A DNA stretch of 64,000 nt from JANMDN01 sp031376285 (GCA_031376285.1 JANMDN010000038.1:1-64000), one strand, 5' to 3'; positions 1 through 9,167 are shown, numbered from the stretch's first letter. The notes: generated by a model from the letters alone, not told the origin. A program made the numbers and translations.

Positions 1-672
1 GCGACCGTCGAGGTGCTTGAACGCCTTGGGCACGAGGTGGTCTTCCCGCAGGCGCAAACCTGTTGCGGGCAGATGCACGCGAACACCGGTTACCTCCCGG
101 AGGCGGCGAGCCTCGCGCGCCGAACGATTGACATCTTCGCCGAGTACGAGGCGGTGGTGTCGCCGTCGGCGTCGTGCGTCGGAACGATCCGCGAGCAGTA
201 TGTTCACCTGGCTGAGGAAGTCGGGGACGCGAGCCTCGAACGCGACGCCCGGGCGCTGGCGCCGAAGGTGTTTGAGCTGAGTGAGTTTCTCGTCGACGCG
301 CTCGGCGTGACCGACGTCGGGGCGCAGTTCACCGCGAAGGTTGCCTACCACCCGACCTGTCACTCGCTCAGGGTGCTTCGGCTCGGCGACAAACCCGAGC
401 GCTTGCTCGCGGCCGTCAAGGGGTTGGAGCTCGTAACGTTTGCCGACAGCTCCGAGTGCTGCGGCTTCGGCGGGACGTTCTCGGTCAAGAACCCCGACAC
501 GTCCGGCGCGATGCTCGCCGACAAGATGATGAGCGTGCGCGGGAGCGGGGCCGACGTCCTGTGTGCGGTTGACGCCTCGTGCCTGATGCACATCGGAGGG
601 GGCCTGCGGCGCGGTGGCTCGGGCCCGCGAACCATGCACCTGGCAGAGATCCTCGCAAGCGGCGAACGGTGA
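1..672 (+). CDS. lutA: Lactate utilization protein A (LutA/YkgE), 5'-truncated
   Basis: This is the C-terminal 223 residues of a cysteine-rich (CCG domain) iron-sulfur protein. The reading frame is open from the first base, so the true start lies outside the window; the GTG at 13 is internal. Two CCG motifs are visible, TCCGQMHANTGY near the start and SSECCGFGGTFSVKN near residue 155. In this family they bind a 4Fe-4S cluster. LutA, LutB and LutC together form the L-lactate oxidation complex that feeds electrons to the respiratory chain. Its stop overlaps the lutB start by 4 bp (GTGA), so the three genes are one operon. Confidence 0.93.
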   Translation, partial: ATVEVLERLGHEVVFPQAQTCCGQMHANTGYLPEAASLARRTIDIFAEYEAVVSPSASCVGTIREQYVHLAEEVGDASLERDARALAPKVFELSEFLVDALGVTDVGAQFTAKVAYHPTCHSLRVLRLGDKPERLLAAVKGLELVTFADSSECCGFGGTFSVKNPDTSGAMLADKMMSVRGSGADVLCAVDASCLMHIGGGLRRGGSGPRTMHLAEILASGER

Positions 673-2078
673 GCGAGCACGTCACCTGGGGGCCGCCGTT
701 CCCCGAGGCAGCTCGAACGGCGCTTGCGGATGGGCAGCTGCGTTCGAACCTCGCGGCGGCGACGACGACAATCCGCGACCGCCGCGCGCAGGCCGTTGCC
801 GAGGTTGCCGACTGGGAGGCGCTGCGCGAGGCCGGCCGGGCCCTCAAAGCTCGAACGCTTGGGACGCTCGACACCCTTCTCGTCGAGCTGGAGGCATCAG
901 TCGTCGCGCGCGGCGGACAGGTCCACTGGGCACGCGACGCGGCTGAGGCCGCCGCGGTCGTTCGCGATGTCGCCCGTGCGCATGACACGCGTGAGGTGGT
1001 CAAGGTCAAGAGCCTCGCGACCGACGAGATTGCCCTGAACGAACGCCTGGCCGCCGACGGGATCAACGCGATCGAGACTGACCTCGCGGAACTCATCTGC
1101 CAACTCGGTGGGGAGCGATCGAGCCACATTCTCGTGCCGGCAATCCACAAGAACCGCCGTGAGATCGCCGACCTCTTCCGTCGGACGATCGCCCCGAACC
1201 TCGCGTCCGACGAGCCGGCTGACATCGCCGAGGCCGCCCGATTGCACCTTCGCAAGCGTTTCTTGCGCGCCCGGGTTGGGGTGAGCGGCGCCAACTTTGC
1301 GATCGCGGAGACCGGCACGATCTGCGTCGTCGAGAGCGAGGGCAACGGGCGGATGTGCACGACGCTTCCCGAGGTGCTCGTGACGATCTGCGGCATCGAG
1401 AAGCTCCTACCGACCTGGCGCGACCTGGAGGTCTTTCTCCAGCTCCTCCCGCGCTCGGCCACGGGTGAGCGGATGAGTCCGTACACCTCGCTCTGGTCGG
1501 GGGTCTCACCGGGCGACGGACCGCAGGAGTTCCATCTGGTTCTCCTCGACAACGGGCGCACCGAGGTGCTCGCCGACGAGGTCGGCCGCTCCACGCTTGC
1601 CTGTATTCGCTGCAGCGCGTGCCTGAACATCTGCCCGGTCTACACACGCACCGGTGGCCATGCCTACGGCTCGGTCTATCCGGGGCCGATCGGAGCGATC
1701 CTCACACCACTCTTGCGTGGCCACGGGGAGGCCGACTCGCTGCCATTTGCGTCGAGCCTGTGCGGGGCGTGCGCCGATGTCTGCCCGGTCAAGATCGACA
1801 TTCCAAAGATCCTGGTGCACCTGCGAGGGCGCTCGGTCGCGAACGGCTCGCGCATCAGTGCCGAGAAGGCGTCGATGCGCGGCCTCGCGCGGGTGTTCGC
1901 CGACGAGCGGCGCTACGCCCGGGCGCAACGTCTGTCGAGGGTGGTGCAACGCCTCGGCGCCCGAACGGGGCTGATCACCCGACTTCCCGGGCCGCTCGCG
2001 CGCTGGTCTGAGCAGCGCGAGCTTCCACCCGTCCCTGAGCAAACGTTTCGTGAATGGTGGGCCGAGCGTGAGCGTTAG
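669..2078 (+). CDS. lutB: Lactate utilization iron-sulfur protein LutB
   Basis: A 469-residue protein with an N-terminal LUD domain and a C-terminal ferredoxin-like region with two 4Fe-4S motifs, CIRCSACLNICPVY and CGACADVCPVKI. This is the standard LutB/YkgF layout. The GTG at 669 was chosen because it forms a GTGA overlap with lutA; the frame stays open to 579, but that extension lies inside lutA and is basic and low-complexity. In the family, LutB is the electron-transfer subunit of the lactate oxidation complex. Confidence 0.94.
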   Translation: MSEHVTWGPPFPEAARTALADGQLRSNLAAATTTIRDRRAQAVAEVADWEALREAGRALKARTLGTLDTLLVELEASVVARGGQVHWARDAAEAAAVVRDVARAHDTREVVKVKSLATDEIALNERLAADGINAIETDLAELICQLGGERSSHILVPAIHKNRREIADLFRRTIAPNLASDEPADIAEAARLHLRKRFLRARVGVSGANFAIAETGTICVVESEGNGRMCTTLPEVLVTICGIEKLLPTWRDLEVFLQLLPRSATGERMSPYTSLWSGVSPGDGPQEFHLVLLDNGRTEVLADEVGRSTLACIRCSACLNICPVYTRTGGHAYGSVYPGPIGAILTPLLRGHGEADSLPFASSLCGACADVCPVKIDIPKILVHLRGRSVANGSRISAEKASMRGLARVFADERRYARAQRLSRVVQRLGARTGLITRLPGPLARWSEQRELPPVPEQTFREWWAERER

Positions 2079-2748
2079 CGGGTCGGCTCGTGACGAGATC
2101 CTGGCATCAGTCCGTGCGGCGATCGGGGAAGGGCAGGCCGCCGCCGACGTCCCTCGCGACTACGCCGGCGTCAGCTCCGGCGACCAGGATGACCTGGTGG
2201 GACTGCTCGTCGAGCGCCTCGTTGACTACCGAGCCAACGTCGTGGTGACCGACGCGGAGTCGGTGGCTGCGCGAGTCGCGGAGATCCTTGCCGAGGCGGG
2301 TGCTGTGCGCGCGCTGACCGCTCCGGGACTCCCGGAAACGTGGACACCACAGGGCGTTTCGCTCGTGCAGGACGAAGACTCCCTGACGGCCGCGGAACTT
2401 GACGAGATCGGACACGTCATCACGACATGCGCGCTGGCGATCGCGAGCCTGGGATCGCTCGTGTTTGATCACCGGGCAAACGGTCAGGGTCGCCGCGCGA
2501 TCACCCTCGTTCCCGATCATCACATCTGCATCGTCGGGGAGGACCAGATCGTCGCGTCACTTCCCGACGCGATTGCCCGCCTTCACCGGAGCGTCCGGGA
2601 AGGGCTCCCCGTCACCTTCGTCTCAGGTCCATCGGCCACGAGCGACATCGAGCTTCGCCGGGTCGAGGGTGTCCACGGGCCGCGACGCCTTGACGTGGTC
2701 ATCGCTCGATTGTCGGGTCAGACCGACGGGCGCGGCGGCGCTGGCTAA
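2068..2748 (+). CDS. lutC: Lactate utilization protein C (LUD domain)
   Basis: A 226-residue LUD-domain protein and third member of the lutABC operon. It has the expected ARDEILASVRAAIG beginning and a LUD core with HVITTCALAIASLGSLVFDHRA-like sequence and LVPDHHICIV near the middle. The GTG at 2068 gives the usual family N-terminus and overlaps lutB by 11 bp; an upstream GTG at 2050 is also possible. The stop codon overlaps that of the convergent tdk gene, so the two genes share their ends. Confidence 0.92.
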   Translation: MSVSGSARDEILASVRAAIGEGQAAADVPRDYAGVSSGDQDDLVGLLVERLVDYRANVVVTDAESVAARVAEILAEAGAVRALTAPGLPETWTPQGVSLVQDEDSLTAAELDEIGHVITTCALAIASLGSLVFDHRANGQGRRAITLVPDHHICIVGEDQIVASLPDAIARLHRSVREGLPVTFVSGPSATSDIELRRVEGVHGPRRLDVVIARLSGQTDGRGGAG

Positions 2749-3380
2749 ACCCAGAGGCGGTGGGAGTCGGTCTCGCGATCGGGTTCCCAGAGGGGTACAC
2801 GAGGGTCATCCAGCCGGTGGCAGCCGCGACACCGAGCCTCGTACTGCTCGGCGGCACCGACGACGATGGTCGCGCCATCGAAGGGCGCCGGCTCACCGTT
2901 GACAAGACGCTGGGTCATCGTGCCGGGGCCGCCGCAGCGGTGGCAGACGGCCTGCAGTTTGTCGACGAACTCCGCGATCGCGAGGAGCGTCGGCATCGGT
3001 CCGAACGGTAAGCCTCGGTAGTCGCAGTCGAGGCCCGCGACGATGACGCGACGTCCGCCTGCGGCCAGGCCACGCACGATGTCGATGAGGTCCGAGTCGA
3101 AGAACTGTGCCTCGTCGATTCCGACGACCTGACTGCGTCCGACCCGGTCGCGAAGCTCGCCGGCACTGCGTACCGGCCACGCCCGCATCCTGCTCCCCGC
3201 GTGGCTCACAACGTCGTCCGCGTCGAACCGGTCATCGATGGCCGGCTTGAAGATCGCGACCCGAAGGCCGGCAATCTCGGATCGGCGCACACGCCGGATC
3301 AGCTCCTCGCTCTTGCCCGAGAACATGGGGCCACACACAACCTCGAGGAAGCCCCCAGCGGGCGGCGCAAAGCGCATCAT
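2745..3380 (-). CDS. tdk: Thymidine kinase (type II)
   Basis: A 211-residue type II thymidine kinase that phosphorylates thymidine to dTMP in the salvage pathway. The P-loop GPMFSGKSEELIRR lies about 20 residues from the start. The Walker B-like VVGIDEAQFF follows, then the lasso/zinc region with CHRCGGPG and CRGCH supplying four cysteines. The ATG at 3380 was preferred to the upstream in-frame start at 3449 because it gives the normal length. TAGCCT on the minus strand (3388-3393) sits 7 nt before it, as in a leaderless promoter. Confidence 0.95.
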   Translation of the reverse strand: MMRFAPPAGGFLEVVCGPMFSGKSEELIRRVRRSEIAGLRVAIFKPAIDDRFDADDVVSHAGSRMRAWPVRSAGELRDRVGRSQVVGIDEAQFFDSDLIDIVRGLAAGGRRVIVAGLDCDYRGLPFGPMPTLLAIAEFVDKLQAVCHRCGGPGTMTQRLVNGEPAPFDGATIVVGAAEQYEARCRGCHRLDDPRVPLWEPDRETDSHRLWV

Positions 3381-3387
3381 CCCGGGA

Positions 3388-3393
3388 AGGCTA
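3388..3393 (-). promoter_or_regulatory. -10 element of tdk (leaderless type)
   Basis: TAGCCT on the minus strand, 7 nt upstream of the tdk ATG. The spacing places the transcription start at or next to the start codon. No convincing -35 is visible. Confidence 0.4.
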
Positions 3394-3460
3394 GAAGATA
3401 CCGAGGGTCCGTGCCGGGCCGCCGACGAGCCACCCAGGACGACCGGCATCGCACGTCATC

Positions 3461-3515
3461 GCGATTTCCTGATTGTCACCAGAGGGCCCTCCCGTGACAG
3501 TCAACGAGTTCGCGC
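3461..3515. repeat. Palindromic element, copy 1
   Basis: An imperfect inverted repeat with 15-nt arms (3464-3478 and 3495-3509) around a 16-nt spacer. Copy 2 lies 150 bp downstream with the same arm length, same spacer length and closely related sequence. Both copies are followed shortly by CGCAA. Together they occupy most of the 435-bp gene-free stretch between tdk and the next gene. No ORF with coding character was found there. Confidence 0.7.
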
Positions 3516-3615
3516 AAGCTGCGGAATTTGCCGCCTGTCCGATTGCCGACAGCCGTGCCCGCCGACTCCAGCAATCCTCGAAGGGAAGCCCTTTCGAGGA
3601 ACCGAAGGGGTCCTG

Positions 3616-3674
3616 CGCCTCATTTCTTGACTGTCAAAATATGGCCCCACCGTGACAGTCAAGAAATCAGCGCA
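3616..3674. repeat. Palindromic element, copy 2 (perfect 15-bp inverted repeat)
   Basis: A perfect inverted repeat: ATTTCTTGACTGTCA (3622-3636) and its reverse complement (3653-3667) flank a 16-nt spacer. The geometry matches copy 1 at 3461-3515. The element could be a dispersed palindromic repeat or a regulator site. From 3675 to about 3804 I see nothing beyond AT-poor spacer. Confidence 0.75.
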
Positions 3675-3804
3675 ACGTGCGGGAATCCGGACTCGATTGT
3701 CATCGGAGCAGGGCCTGTCGTTCTCGGGCGTGCGGTCGTGACGACACGTCGAGCTGGCCAGGCTGGCTGACCTCGGTTGCCTTCCCGGGCTCGACGCGGG
3801 GCAG

Positions 3805-3810
3805 TAGCAT
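3805..3810 (+). promoter_or_regulatory. -10 element of the SDR gene (leaderless type)
   Basis: TAGCAT ends 6 nt before the GTG start of the SDR gene at 3817, placing the transcription start on or next to the start codon. Confidence 0.45.
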
Positions 3811-3816
3811 CGGAGC

Positions 3817-4494
3817 GTGGAGATCGCCGGTGCTCGAATCCTCATCGTCGGCGCGACCGGGGGATTTGGGTCGGCGCTCGCGAGGGCCTTCAGCGCGGCC
3901 GGGGCAGACCTGGTCGTTGCGAGCCGGAACGCGACGTCGCTCGCTGCCATTGCGGCCGAGGTTGGCGCGATCGCGATACCGACCGACCTCACCGAAGACG
4001 GCGCGCCCGAGGCGCTCGTCTTGGCCGCGAGCACCGTTCTCGGAGGGCTCGAAGCCGTTGTTTGCGCAATCGGCGTCGTGGCCTTCGGCCCGGCCGTGGA
4101 TGTCGACGACGACACCATCGAGCGGCTCTTTCGCGTCAACACCCTGGCCCCGATGCGGCTCAGCCGTGCGGCGCTCGGGACGCTTTCGCGCGGAGGACTG
4201 ATCGTCAACGTCTCAGCGATCGTCGCGACGATGCCGACAGCGGGAATGGCCGCCTACTCCGCCTCCAAGGCCGCCCTCAGCGCATTCGACGCGGCGATTG
4301 CACGAGAGGGACGCCGAGTTGGCATCCGGGTACTCGATCTACGGCCCCCGCACATGGAGACCGGACTTTCGCAGCGGCCGATCGCGGGGGATGCGCCGAA
4401 GCTCGGTCCGGGTAAGGATCCTGAGGCGATGGCTCGCCGCGTGGTCGCGGCAATCGCGCAGGAGCGCGATGAGGTCGGCTGGGACGACGAGTAG
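3817..4494 (+). CDS. Short-chain dehydrogenase/reductase
   Basis: A 225-residue classical SDR. It has the nucleotide-binding motif GATGGFGSALA near residue 12, VCAIG for the NNAG-like segment, catalytic serine in VNVSAIV, and the YSASK Tyr-Lys pair. The C-terminus is short and the substrate cannot be told. The GTG start is supported by a -10 hexamer exactly one leaderless spacing upstream. It is convergent with the DUF2867 gene. Confidence 0.9.
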   Translation: MEIAGARILIVGATGGFGSALARAFSAAGADLVVASRNATSLAAIAAEVGAIAIPTDLTEDGAPEALVLAASTVLGGLEAVVCAIGVVAFGPAVDVDDDTIERLFRVNTLAPMRLSRAALGTLSRGGLIVNVSAIVATMPTAGMAAYSASKAALSAFDAAIAREGRRVGIRVLDLRPPHMETGLSQRPIAGDAPKLGPGKDPEAMARRVVAAIAQERDEVGWDDE

Positions 4495-4508
4495 GTCAGC
4501 AAACCGCG

Positions 4509-5999
4509 TCAGCGCGGGGCTTGCGGCGCGGCCTCGCTTCCGGCTGCGGCTGCGATGCGGCGCAGCATCTGTGGAAACACGAACTTGTGGACCGGCGCGA
4601 CGGCGTACCAGTAGAGCCAGCCCGCGATGCCGTTCGGGTCATAGAAGGCCGTCTGGCGAATGATTGACCCGTCCCGGCTCGGTTCCACGCGGAACTGGAG
4701 CCACGCTCGTCCCGGGAGCTTCATCTCGGCCACCAGGCGAAGAAGGCGGTCCTGCTCGAAGGCCTCGACCCGCCAGAAGTCGAGCGGATCGCCGGGCGCG
4801 AGCTCAACGGGGTGGCGTCGACCGCGCCGCATACCGACCCCGCCAAGCAACAGGTCGATAAAGCCGCGCAGGTGCCAAAGCGCGTCGCCGTAGTACCAGC
4901 CCGTGCGTCCGCCGATGCGCTGGATGGGACCGAAGGCGACCTCGGGTGGAAATGGAACCGTGACCCAGCGTGAATCGACGATCTGACGCCGCAAGGGGAT
5001 CGGCGAGCGACGCAGAAAAGTACCCCCCGACGACGCGGCATCGGTCCACCTGGTGTGCGGACTGGCGCCGTCTGCGATCGCGAGCGCAATCGCCTCAGCG
5101 ACCGGCCGTGGCTCGACGGCGAAGGCCCTCAGCGCCGACGTGTCATGGACAATCGTTTCGTTCCGTACGCCGTCGATCAACTTCCGCCCCACCCGGGCAT
5201 AGACGGGGGTGATGAGACCAAGCCAGAGGCTGGAGATGCGCGGGGTGAGGACCGGCACCGGCACGACGATCCGCCGCAGGTTCCGCTGCCTGGCGTACTC
5301 CCGCATCAGATCGCCGTAGGAGACGCGCTGAGGCCCACCGATCTCGTATACCGGGCTTGCTTCGCCACGTACGTCAAGGGCCGCGATCAGGTAGGCGACG
5401 ACGTCATCGATCGCGATGGGCTGCGTGAGGGTCCGAACCCAGCTCGGCGTCAGCATGACCGGAAGTCGATCGACAAGCGATCGGATCAGCTCGAACGACA
5501 GACTCCCGGACCCGATCACGATCGACGCGCGAAACTCGATTGTCGGCACGCCGGACTCCCGGAGGATCTTCCCAACCTCCTGGCGACTCGCCAAATGGCT
5601 CGACAGCGCGGGCCCCGCACCGAGACCACCCAGGTAGATGATGCGGCGAACCCCGCAGGCGCGTGCCGCGCGCCCAAACTCGAGGGCCGTGTGCCGATCC
5701 TCTCGGTCGAAGCGGCTGTTCGAGCCCATCGAGTGGATGAGGTAGTACGCGGTGTCGACACCCTCGAGGGCGGCGGTCACCTCACGAGGCCGGCGGAGGT
5801 CGACCGACCGGACCTCGGTCGTTGGCGCGACTCGGCCCTCGAGCGCTTCCGGGCGCCGTGCCAAGCAGCGAACTGGGATCCCGCGTTCCTCGAACGCGCG
5901 GAGCAGTCGTCCTCCCACGTAGCCCGTCGCCCCGGTGAGTGCGACGATCCTCGGCAGATCGGAAACGTCGTCGCCGTTCACGGCTTGGGGAGGGGACAC
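4509..5999 (-). CDS. NAD(P)-binding SDR fused to a DUF2867 domain
   Basis: A 496-residue protein in two parts. Residues about 15-300 are an atypical SDR/NmrA-like Rossmann domain with TGATGYVGGRLL and YYLIHSMG. Residues about 330-490 match the DUF2867 pattern, including GGRTGWYYGDALWHLRG and DPNGIAGWLYWYAVAPVHKFVF. Similar fusions are widespread in Actinobacteria and the substrate is unknown. It starts with GTG at 5999 and is divergent from the gene at 6107. Confidence 0.88.
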   Translation of the reverse strand: MSPPQAVNGDDVSDLPRIVALTGATGYVGGRLLRAFEERGIPVRCLARRPEALEGRVAPTTEVRSVDLRRPREVTAALEGVDTAYYLIHSMGSNSRFDREDRHTALEFGRAARACGVRRIIYLGGLGAGPALSSHLASRQEVGKILRESGVPTIEFRASIVIGSGSLSFELIRSLVDRLPVMLTPSWVRTLTQPIAIDDVVAYLIAALDVRGEASPVYEIGGPQRVSYGDLMREYARQRNLRRIVVPVPVLTPRISSLWLGLITPVYARVGRKLIDGVRNETIVHDTSALRAFAVEPRPVAEAIALAIADGASPHTRWTDAASSGGTFLRRSPIPLRRQIVDSRWVTVPFPPEVAFGPIQRIGGRTGWYYGDALWHLRGFIDLLLGGVGMRRGRRHPVELAPGDPLDFWRVEAFEQDRLLRLVAEMKLPGRAWLQFRVEPSRDGSIIRQTAFYDPNGIAGWLYWYAVAPVHKFVFPQMLRRIAAAAGSEAAPQAPR

Positions 6000-6094
6000 G
6001 CCTCAAGCATGGCAGCGAGTTCACCTCGCATGTGGGGATCCGTCACGACGTGCCCACGGACCCATCTCGCGTTCATCTGGAGGCTCGAGCTGCC

Positions 6095-6100
6095 GATAAC
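6095..6100 (+). promoter_or_regulatory. -10 element of the gene at 6107 (leaderless type)
   Basis: GATAAC ends 6 nt before GTG 6107. This supports that start over the longer open frame. Confidence 0.4.
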
Positions 6101-6106
6101 GTAAGC

Positions 6107-6802
6107 GTGAAGAAGCTGATCGACATCATCGGAGCCAATCGATTCGAGGCGGCCTGCGAGTGGGCCTGGGCGACGGCGAGGGGATGCGGTGAGGACAATC
6201 CTCCCGAGACCCACGCGACCGAGATCCCGGGCGACCCGGCGCGGGTTCCACATGAGCTTGCCGAGCGCATCTGGTTCGGAAGCGAGACCAATCTCGGTGA
6301 ACGGCTTCACGTCGCGCTTGACCTCTACGCGCGTATGCCGTGCTACGTAACCCTCATGTACATCCGCCACTTCGCCGCGCAGCTCGACGGTGGCGATCGC
6401 GGAATGCTCTGGGATTCCTATCGCCGCTGGCTCGAGGTTGGCGACGACCGCCTGGCTGATCCGGTCGCCCACTCCCTCATGACGGACTACTTCCCCAGCT
6501 TGGAACTGGCTCCGGAAGCCTGGCGAGCGCTCTGCACGCTCGAACAGCCACGCGTGCGCCGCCTCAAGCGGCTTCTTCAGATCTCCGGCCCGGTGCCGTA
6601 CCACCTCAAGGCGTCGCTCTATGATCGCTTGATGGCCGACGCGAGGTGGCATCCCTTTATCCTCACGAGTCTCCTGCACAGTCGAAGCGCCGCCCATGGG
6701 CACATCGACCTTGTCGCTGCGCGCGAGGTCCTCAGCAGTCTTCGCCTCTCGGTCGCCGCGCCAGAGCTCGAACTCACCCGCGAGCGCATGCTCGAACGTT
6801 AA
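6107..6802 (+). CDS. Hypothetical protein, 231 aa
   Basis: I do not recognise this protein. It is soluble and helical, with no signal peptide or membrane segment, and rich in Trp and Arg (for example LWDSYRRWLEVGDDRLADPV). The frame is open upstream to 5939, but that part overlaps the divergent gene and is Arg-rich. A GTG at 6107, preceded at leaderless spacing by GATAAC, gives a sensible start, KKLIDIIGANRFEAACEWAW. It stands alone between the DUF2867 gene and the Crp-like regulator. Confidence 0.7.
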   Translation: MKKLIDIIGANRFEAACEWAWATARGCGEDNPPETHATEIPGDPARVPHELAERIWFGSETNLGERLHVALDLYARMPCYVTLMYIRHFAAQLDGGDRGMLWDSYRRWLEVGDDRLADPVAHSLMTDYFPSLELAPEAWRALCTLEQPRVRRLKRLLQISGPVPYHLKASLYDRLMADARWHPFILTSLLHSRSAAHGHIDLVAAREVLSSLRLSVAAPELELTRERMLER

Positions 6803-6991
6803 GGGCGAACGCCTGCCGCACGTGTTTGCGTTGTCCGGATACGACCGCCTATGGGTCACCGGGCCGCGCAACTGAGGTGCCACGGGCGATTTCCACAAGT
6901 TCCCCAGAGTTCCCCCGCGACACGTCAAGTGTTTGCGTCTCGTTGGAACTCTGCGAAGCCTCTTAGTGGGAGATAACAAAGCGCTGTCATC

Positions 6992-7765
6992 GTGGCGCCC
7001 ATGACGACGCTCCCATCCTTCACGTTGACCCTTGCTCCCGCCTCCACAGTGGCGGAGCGCCTCCCCCTCACGAAGATGGAACTTTTCGCTGGGCTCCCTG
7101 AACGGGATCTCAGCTTGCTCGACCTCCGTCTTCCCGCGGTCCGTTGGGGCCGTGGCGAAGAGACCCCCGAATTGCTCACGCGCCCAGACCACCTCTACCT
7201 CATCCGCGAGGGCCGCATGGCCCTCCTCGAGCGGACCGGCCCCGGCCAGACCCTCATGATCTCGCTCCTCGACCCGGGCGCGATCTACTCAACGCTCGGC
7301 AATGCTGGCGCCCCGAAAGCGTCCGTGCTCGACGACGCCGCGGTGACCCCCCTCCCCGGTCGGGTCGTCGAAGCACTCATCACTCGCTACCCCCGACTGG
7401 GTCTCAACCTTGCCCAGATGTTGTCCGAGCGCGTCGCAAACCTCTGCGAGACGGTCGCGATGGTGAGCGAAATGCGCGTTGAGGATCGGCTTCGAGCGAG
7501 GCTGCACCAGCTCGCCGACCGGTTCGGCATCGCCGCTCGAGATGGAGTTCGACTTTCACTCGATCTCACGCACGCCCAGTGGGCATCGCTGATCGGTGCC
7601 TCCCGCGAAGCGGTCACGACGGCCTTCGGCAAGCTTCGCACTCAGGGAATCACGATCGATGGACGCTCGATCACGATTCCGTGGGAGATCATCCGCGAGC
7701 GCGAAGATCAAGTCGCCGGGAAGCAGTACGACGCCGACCCCGAGTTCGCCATGGCGGTCGCATAA
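6992..7765 (+). CDS. Crp/Fnr-family transcriptional regulator
   Basis: A 257-residue protein with an N-terminal cyclic-nucleotide-binding-like fold, containing HLYLIREGRMALLERTGPGQ and a SLLDPGAIYS segment. It ends in a winged helix with the typical recognition segment WASLIGASREAVTTAFGKLR. The usual cAMP-binding arginine/serine cassette is not obvious and there is no Fnr-type cysteine cluster, so the ligand is unknown. GTG 6992 and ATG 7001 are both possible starts. A strong hairpin follows the gene. Confidence 0.87.
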   Translation: MAPMTTLPSFTLTLAPASTVAERLPLTKMELFAGLPERDLSLLDLRLPAVRWGRGEETPELLTRPDHLYLIREGRMALLERTGPGQTLMISLLDPGAIYSTLGNAGAPKASVLDDAAVTPLPGRVVEALITRYPRLGLNLAQMLSERVANLCETVAMVSEMRVEDRLRARLHQLADRFGIAARDGVRLSLDLTHAQWASLIGASREAVTTAFGKLRTQGITIDGRSITIPWEIIREREDQVAGKQYDADPEFAMAVA

Positions 7766-7820
7766 CTGGCGGTATTCCCCGAGCGCCACTCGGCCGGCGC
7801 CTTGAATACGTTGATCGCCT

Positions 7821-7852
7821 CGAGGGCGCTCCACCACCGTGGGGCGCCCTCG
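7821..7852 (+). terminator. Hairpin after the Crp-like gene
   Basis: CGAGGGCGCTCC pairs with GGGGCGCCCTCG (one G-T pair) across an 8-nt loop, between the regulator and the next gene. There is no clear U-tract. Confidence 0.5.
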
Positions 7853-7918
7853 GTCGATTCGCGACGTCGCCCCGAACCGTCGGACATCATGAGCCCCCAC
7901 GATGAAGGAGGCAGATGA

Positions 7919-8998
7919 ATGGGCGCGTCACTCCACACATCCCTGTGCGACCTGCTCGGCATTCGACTGCCGCTGCTACTCGCCGGAATGGCCGGAGGGC
8001 CGACCACCCCGGAGCTGGTCGCGGCGGTTTCGGACGGGGGCGGTCTCGGTGTTTTCGGCGCCAGCGGTATGACAGCGGATGCCTTTCGTCGTGACATGCG
8101 CCGGGCGCGCGAGCTGACCCGAGCGCCCATCGGAGTGAACGTGTTGCTTGCTCCGGCGCGACCCCCAAGCGGCGATCTCGAACGGCTGGCGGGTCAGCTC
8201 GACCGATACCGCCGAGAGCTCTCGCTTCCGGACCCTGCTCCCGCAAGCCCACCGGGGACCGCGCTCGACCTCATTGAAATTGCCATCGAGGAAGGGGCGA
8301 GCGTCCTCTCGGTCGGGCTTGGTGATCCCGCGCCGGTGGTCGAGCGCGCCGCGCACGTCGGCCTGCCAGTCATCGCCATGGTTGCGAGCGTCGAGGATGC
8401 TCGCCAAGCCGCGAGGTCTGGAGCGCACGTCCTTGTCGCCCAGGGGAGTGAGGCCGGGGGGCACCGTTCGAACTTCACGCTCCCGGACGCGGGCCCACCG
8501 CCGATGGTGGGCCTTATCGCACTGATCCCCCAGATCGTGGCGGCCGTAAACATCCCCGTGGTGGGCGCGGGGGGCATCGTCGATGGACGTGGCGTCGTGG
8601 CAGCCCTGGCACTGGGGGCAGTGGGCGTTCAGCTCGGCACGCGCTTCCTCGTGGCCCGCGAGAGTGGAATCGGCGCCGGCTACCGGGCGCGCATACGCCA
8701 CGCCTCCGCGGGTGAGACCGTGGTCACGACCGCGCTCTCCGGCCGCCCGGCACGCGGGCTGCCAAACCGGATCCTCCGCGACCTGGAGGCGGCCGGGAGC
8801 CCCAGCCTCGGCTACCCGCGTCAGGCGGCCGCGTGGGGCGACATCCGCAAGGAAGGCGCCAAGCGTGACGACCCGGACTTCACGTCCCTCTGGTGTGGCC
8901 AGAGCGCCGGAGCAGGGCTCACGGAGCGACCGGCCGCGCAGATTATTCGCGAGATCGAAGCCGAGGCACTCGCCGCGATCGAACGCCTCACGCGCTGA
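7919..8998 (+). CDS. Nitronate monooxygenase (NMO/2-nitropropane dioxygenase family)
   Basis: A 359-residue TIM-barrel FMN enzyme of the nitronate monooxygenase family, which oxidises alkyl nitronates with O2. The N-terminal IRLPLLLAGMAGGPTTPELV and the conserved QGSEAGGHR phosphate-binding segment are clear, followed by VPVVGAGGI-like FMN-binding sequence. The ATG at 7919 has a good ribosome binding site (GAAGGAGG). Some relatives are enoyl-ACP reductase II (FabK-like), so nitronate activity is a family-level assignment. Confidence 0.88.
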   Translation: MGASLHTSLCDLLGIRLPLLLAGMAGGPTTPELVAAVSDGGGLGVFGASGMTADAFRRDMRRARELTRAPIGVNVLLAPARPPSGDLERLAGQLDRYRRELSLPDPAPASPPGTALDLIEIAIEEGASVLSVGLGDPAPVVERAAHVGLPVIAMVASVEDARQAARSGAHVLVAQGSEAGGHRSNFTLPDAGPPPMVGLIALIPQIVAAVNIPVVGAGGIVDGRGVVAALALGAVGVQLGTRFLVARESGIGAGYRARIRHASAGETVVTTALSGRPARGLPNRILRDLEAAGSPSLGYPRQAAAWGDIRKEGAKRDDPDFTSLWCGQSAGAGLTERPAAQIIREIEAEALAAIERLTR

Positions 8999-9044
8999 CG
9001 TTCACTCCCCACCGAGACTCGGTTTGTCGGTGGAGATCCCGCGG

Positions 9045-9080
9045 CCGGCGGTGCACCCGCCTCCCTGGGTGCGCCGCCGG
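9045..9080. terminator. Bidirectional hairpin between convergent genes
   Basis: CCGGCGGTGCACCC and GGGTGCGCCGCCGG form a 14-bp stem with one G-T pair around an 8-nt loop, between the monooxygenase gene and the convergent LuxR-type gene. Confidence 0.55.
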
Positions 9081-9167
9081 TCTGCGGTCTCCGTCACCCG
9101 CGAACGTGCGCGGGGTCGGGCTTTGTGGCTTCGAAGCGGAGCTCCGAAGGGGCTGGGCGGAGGTCGG

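Noticed and set aside
485..1630. Long minus-strand ORF (381 codons) over lutA/lutB
   Set aside because: Arg/Ser-rich translation typical of antisense frames in high-GC DNA; lutB has clear family motifs on the other strand.
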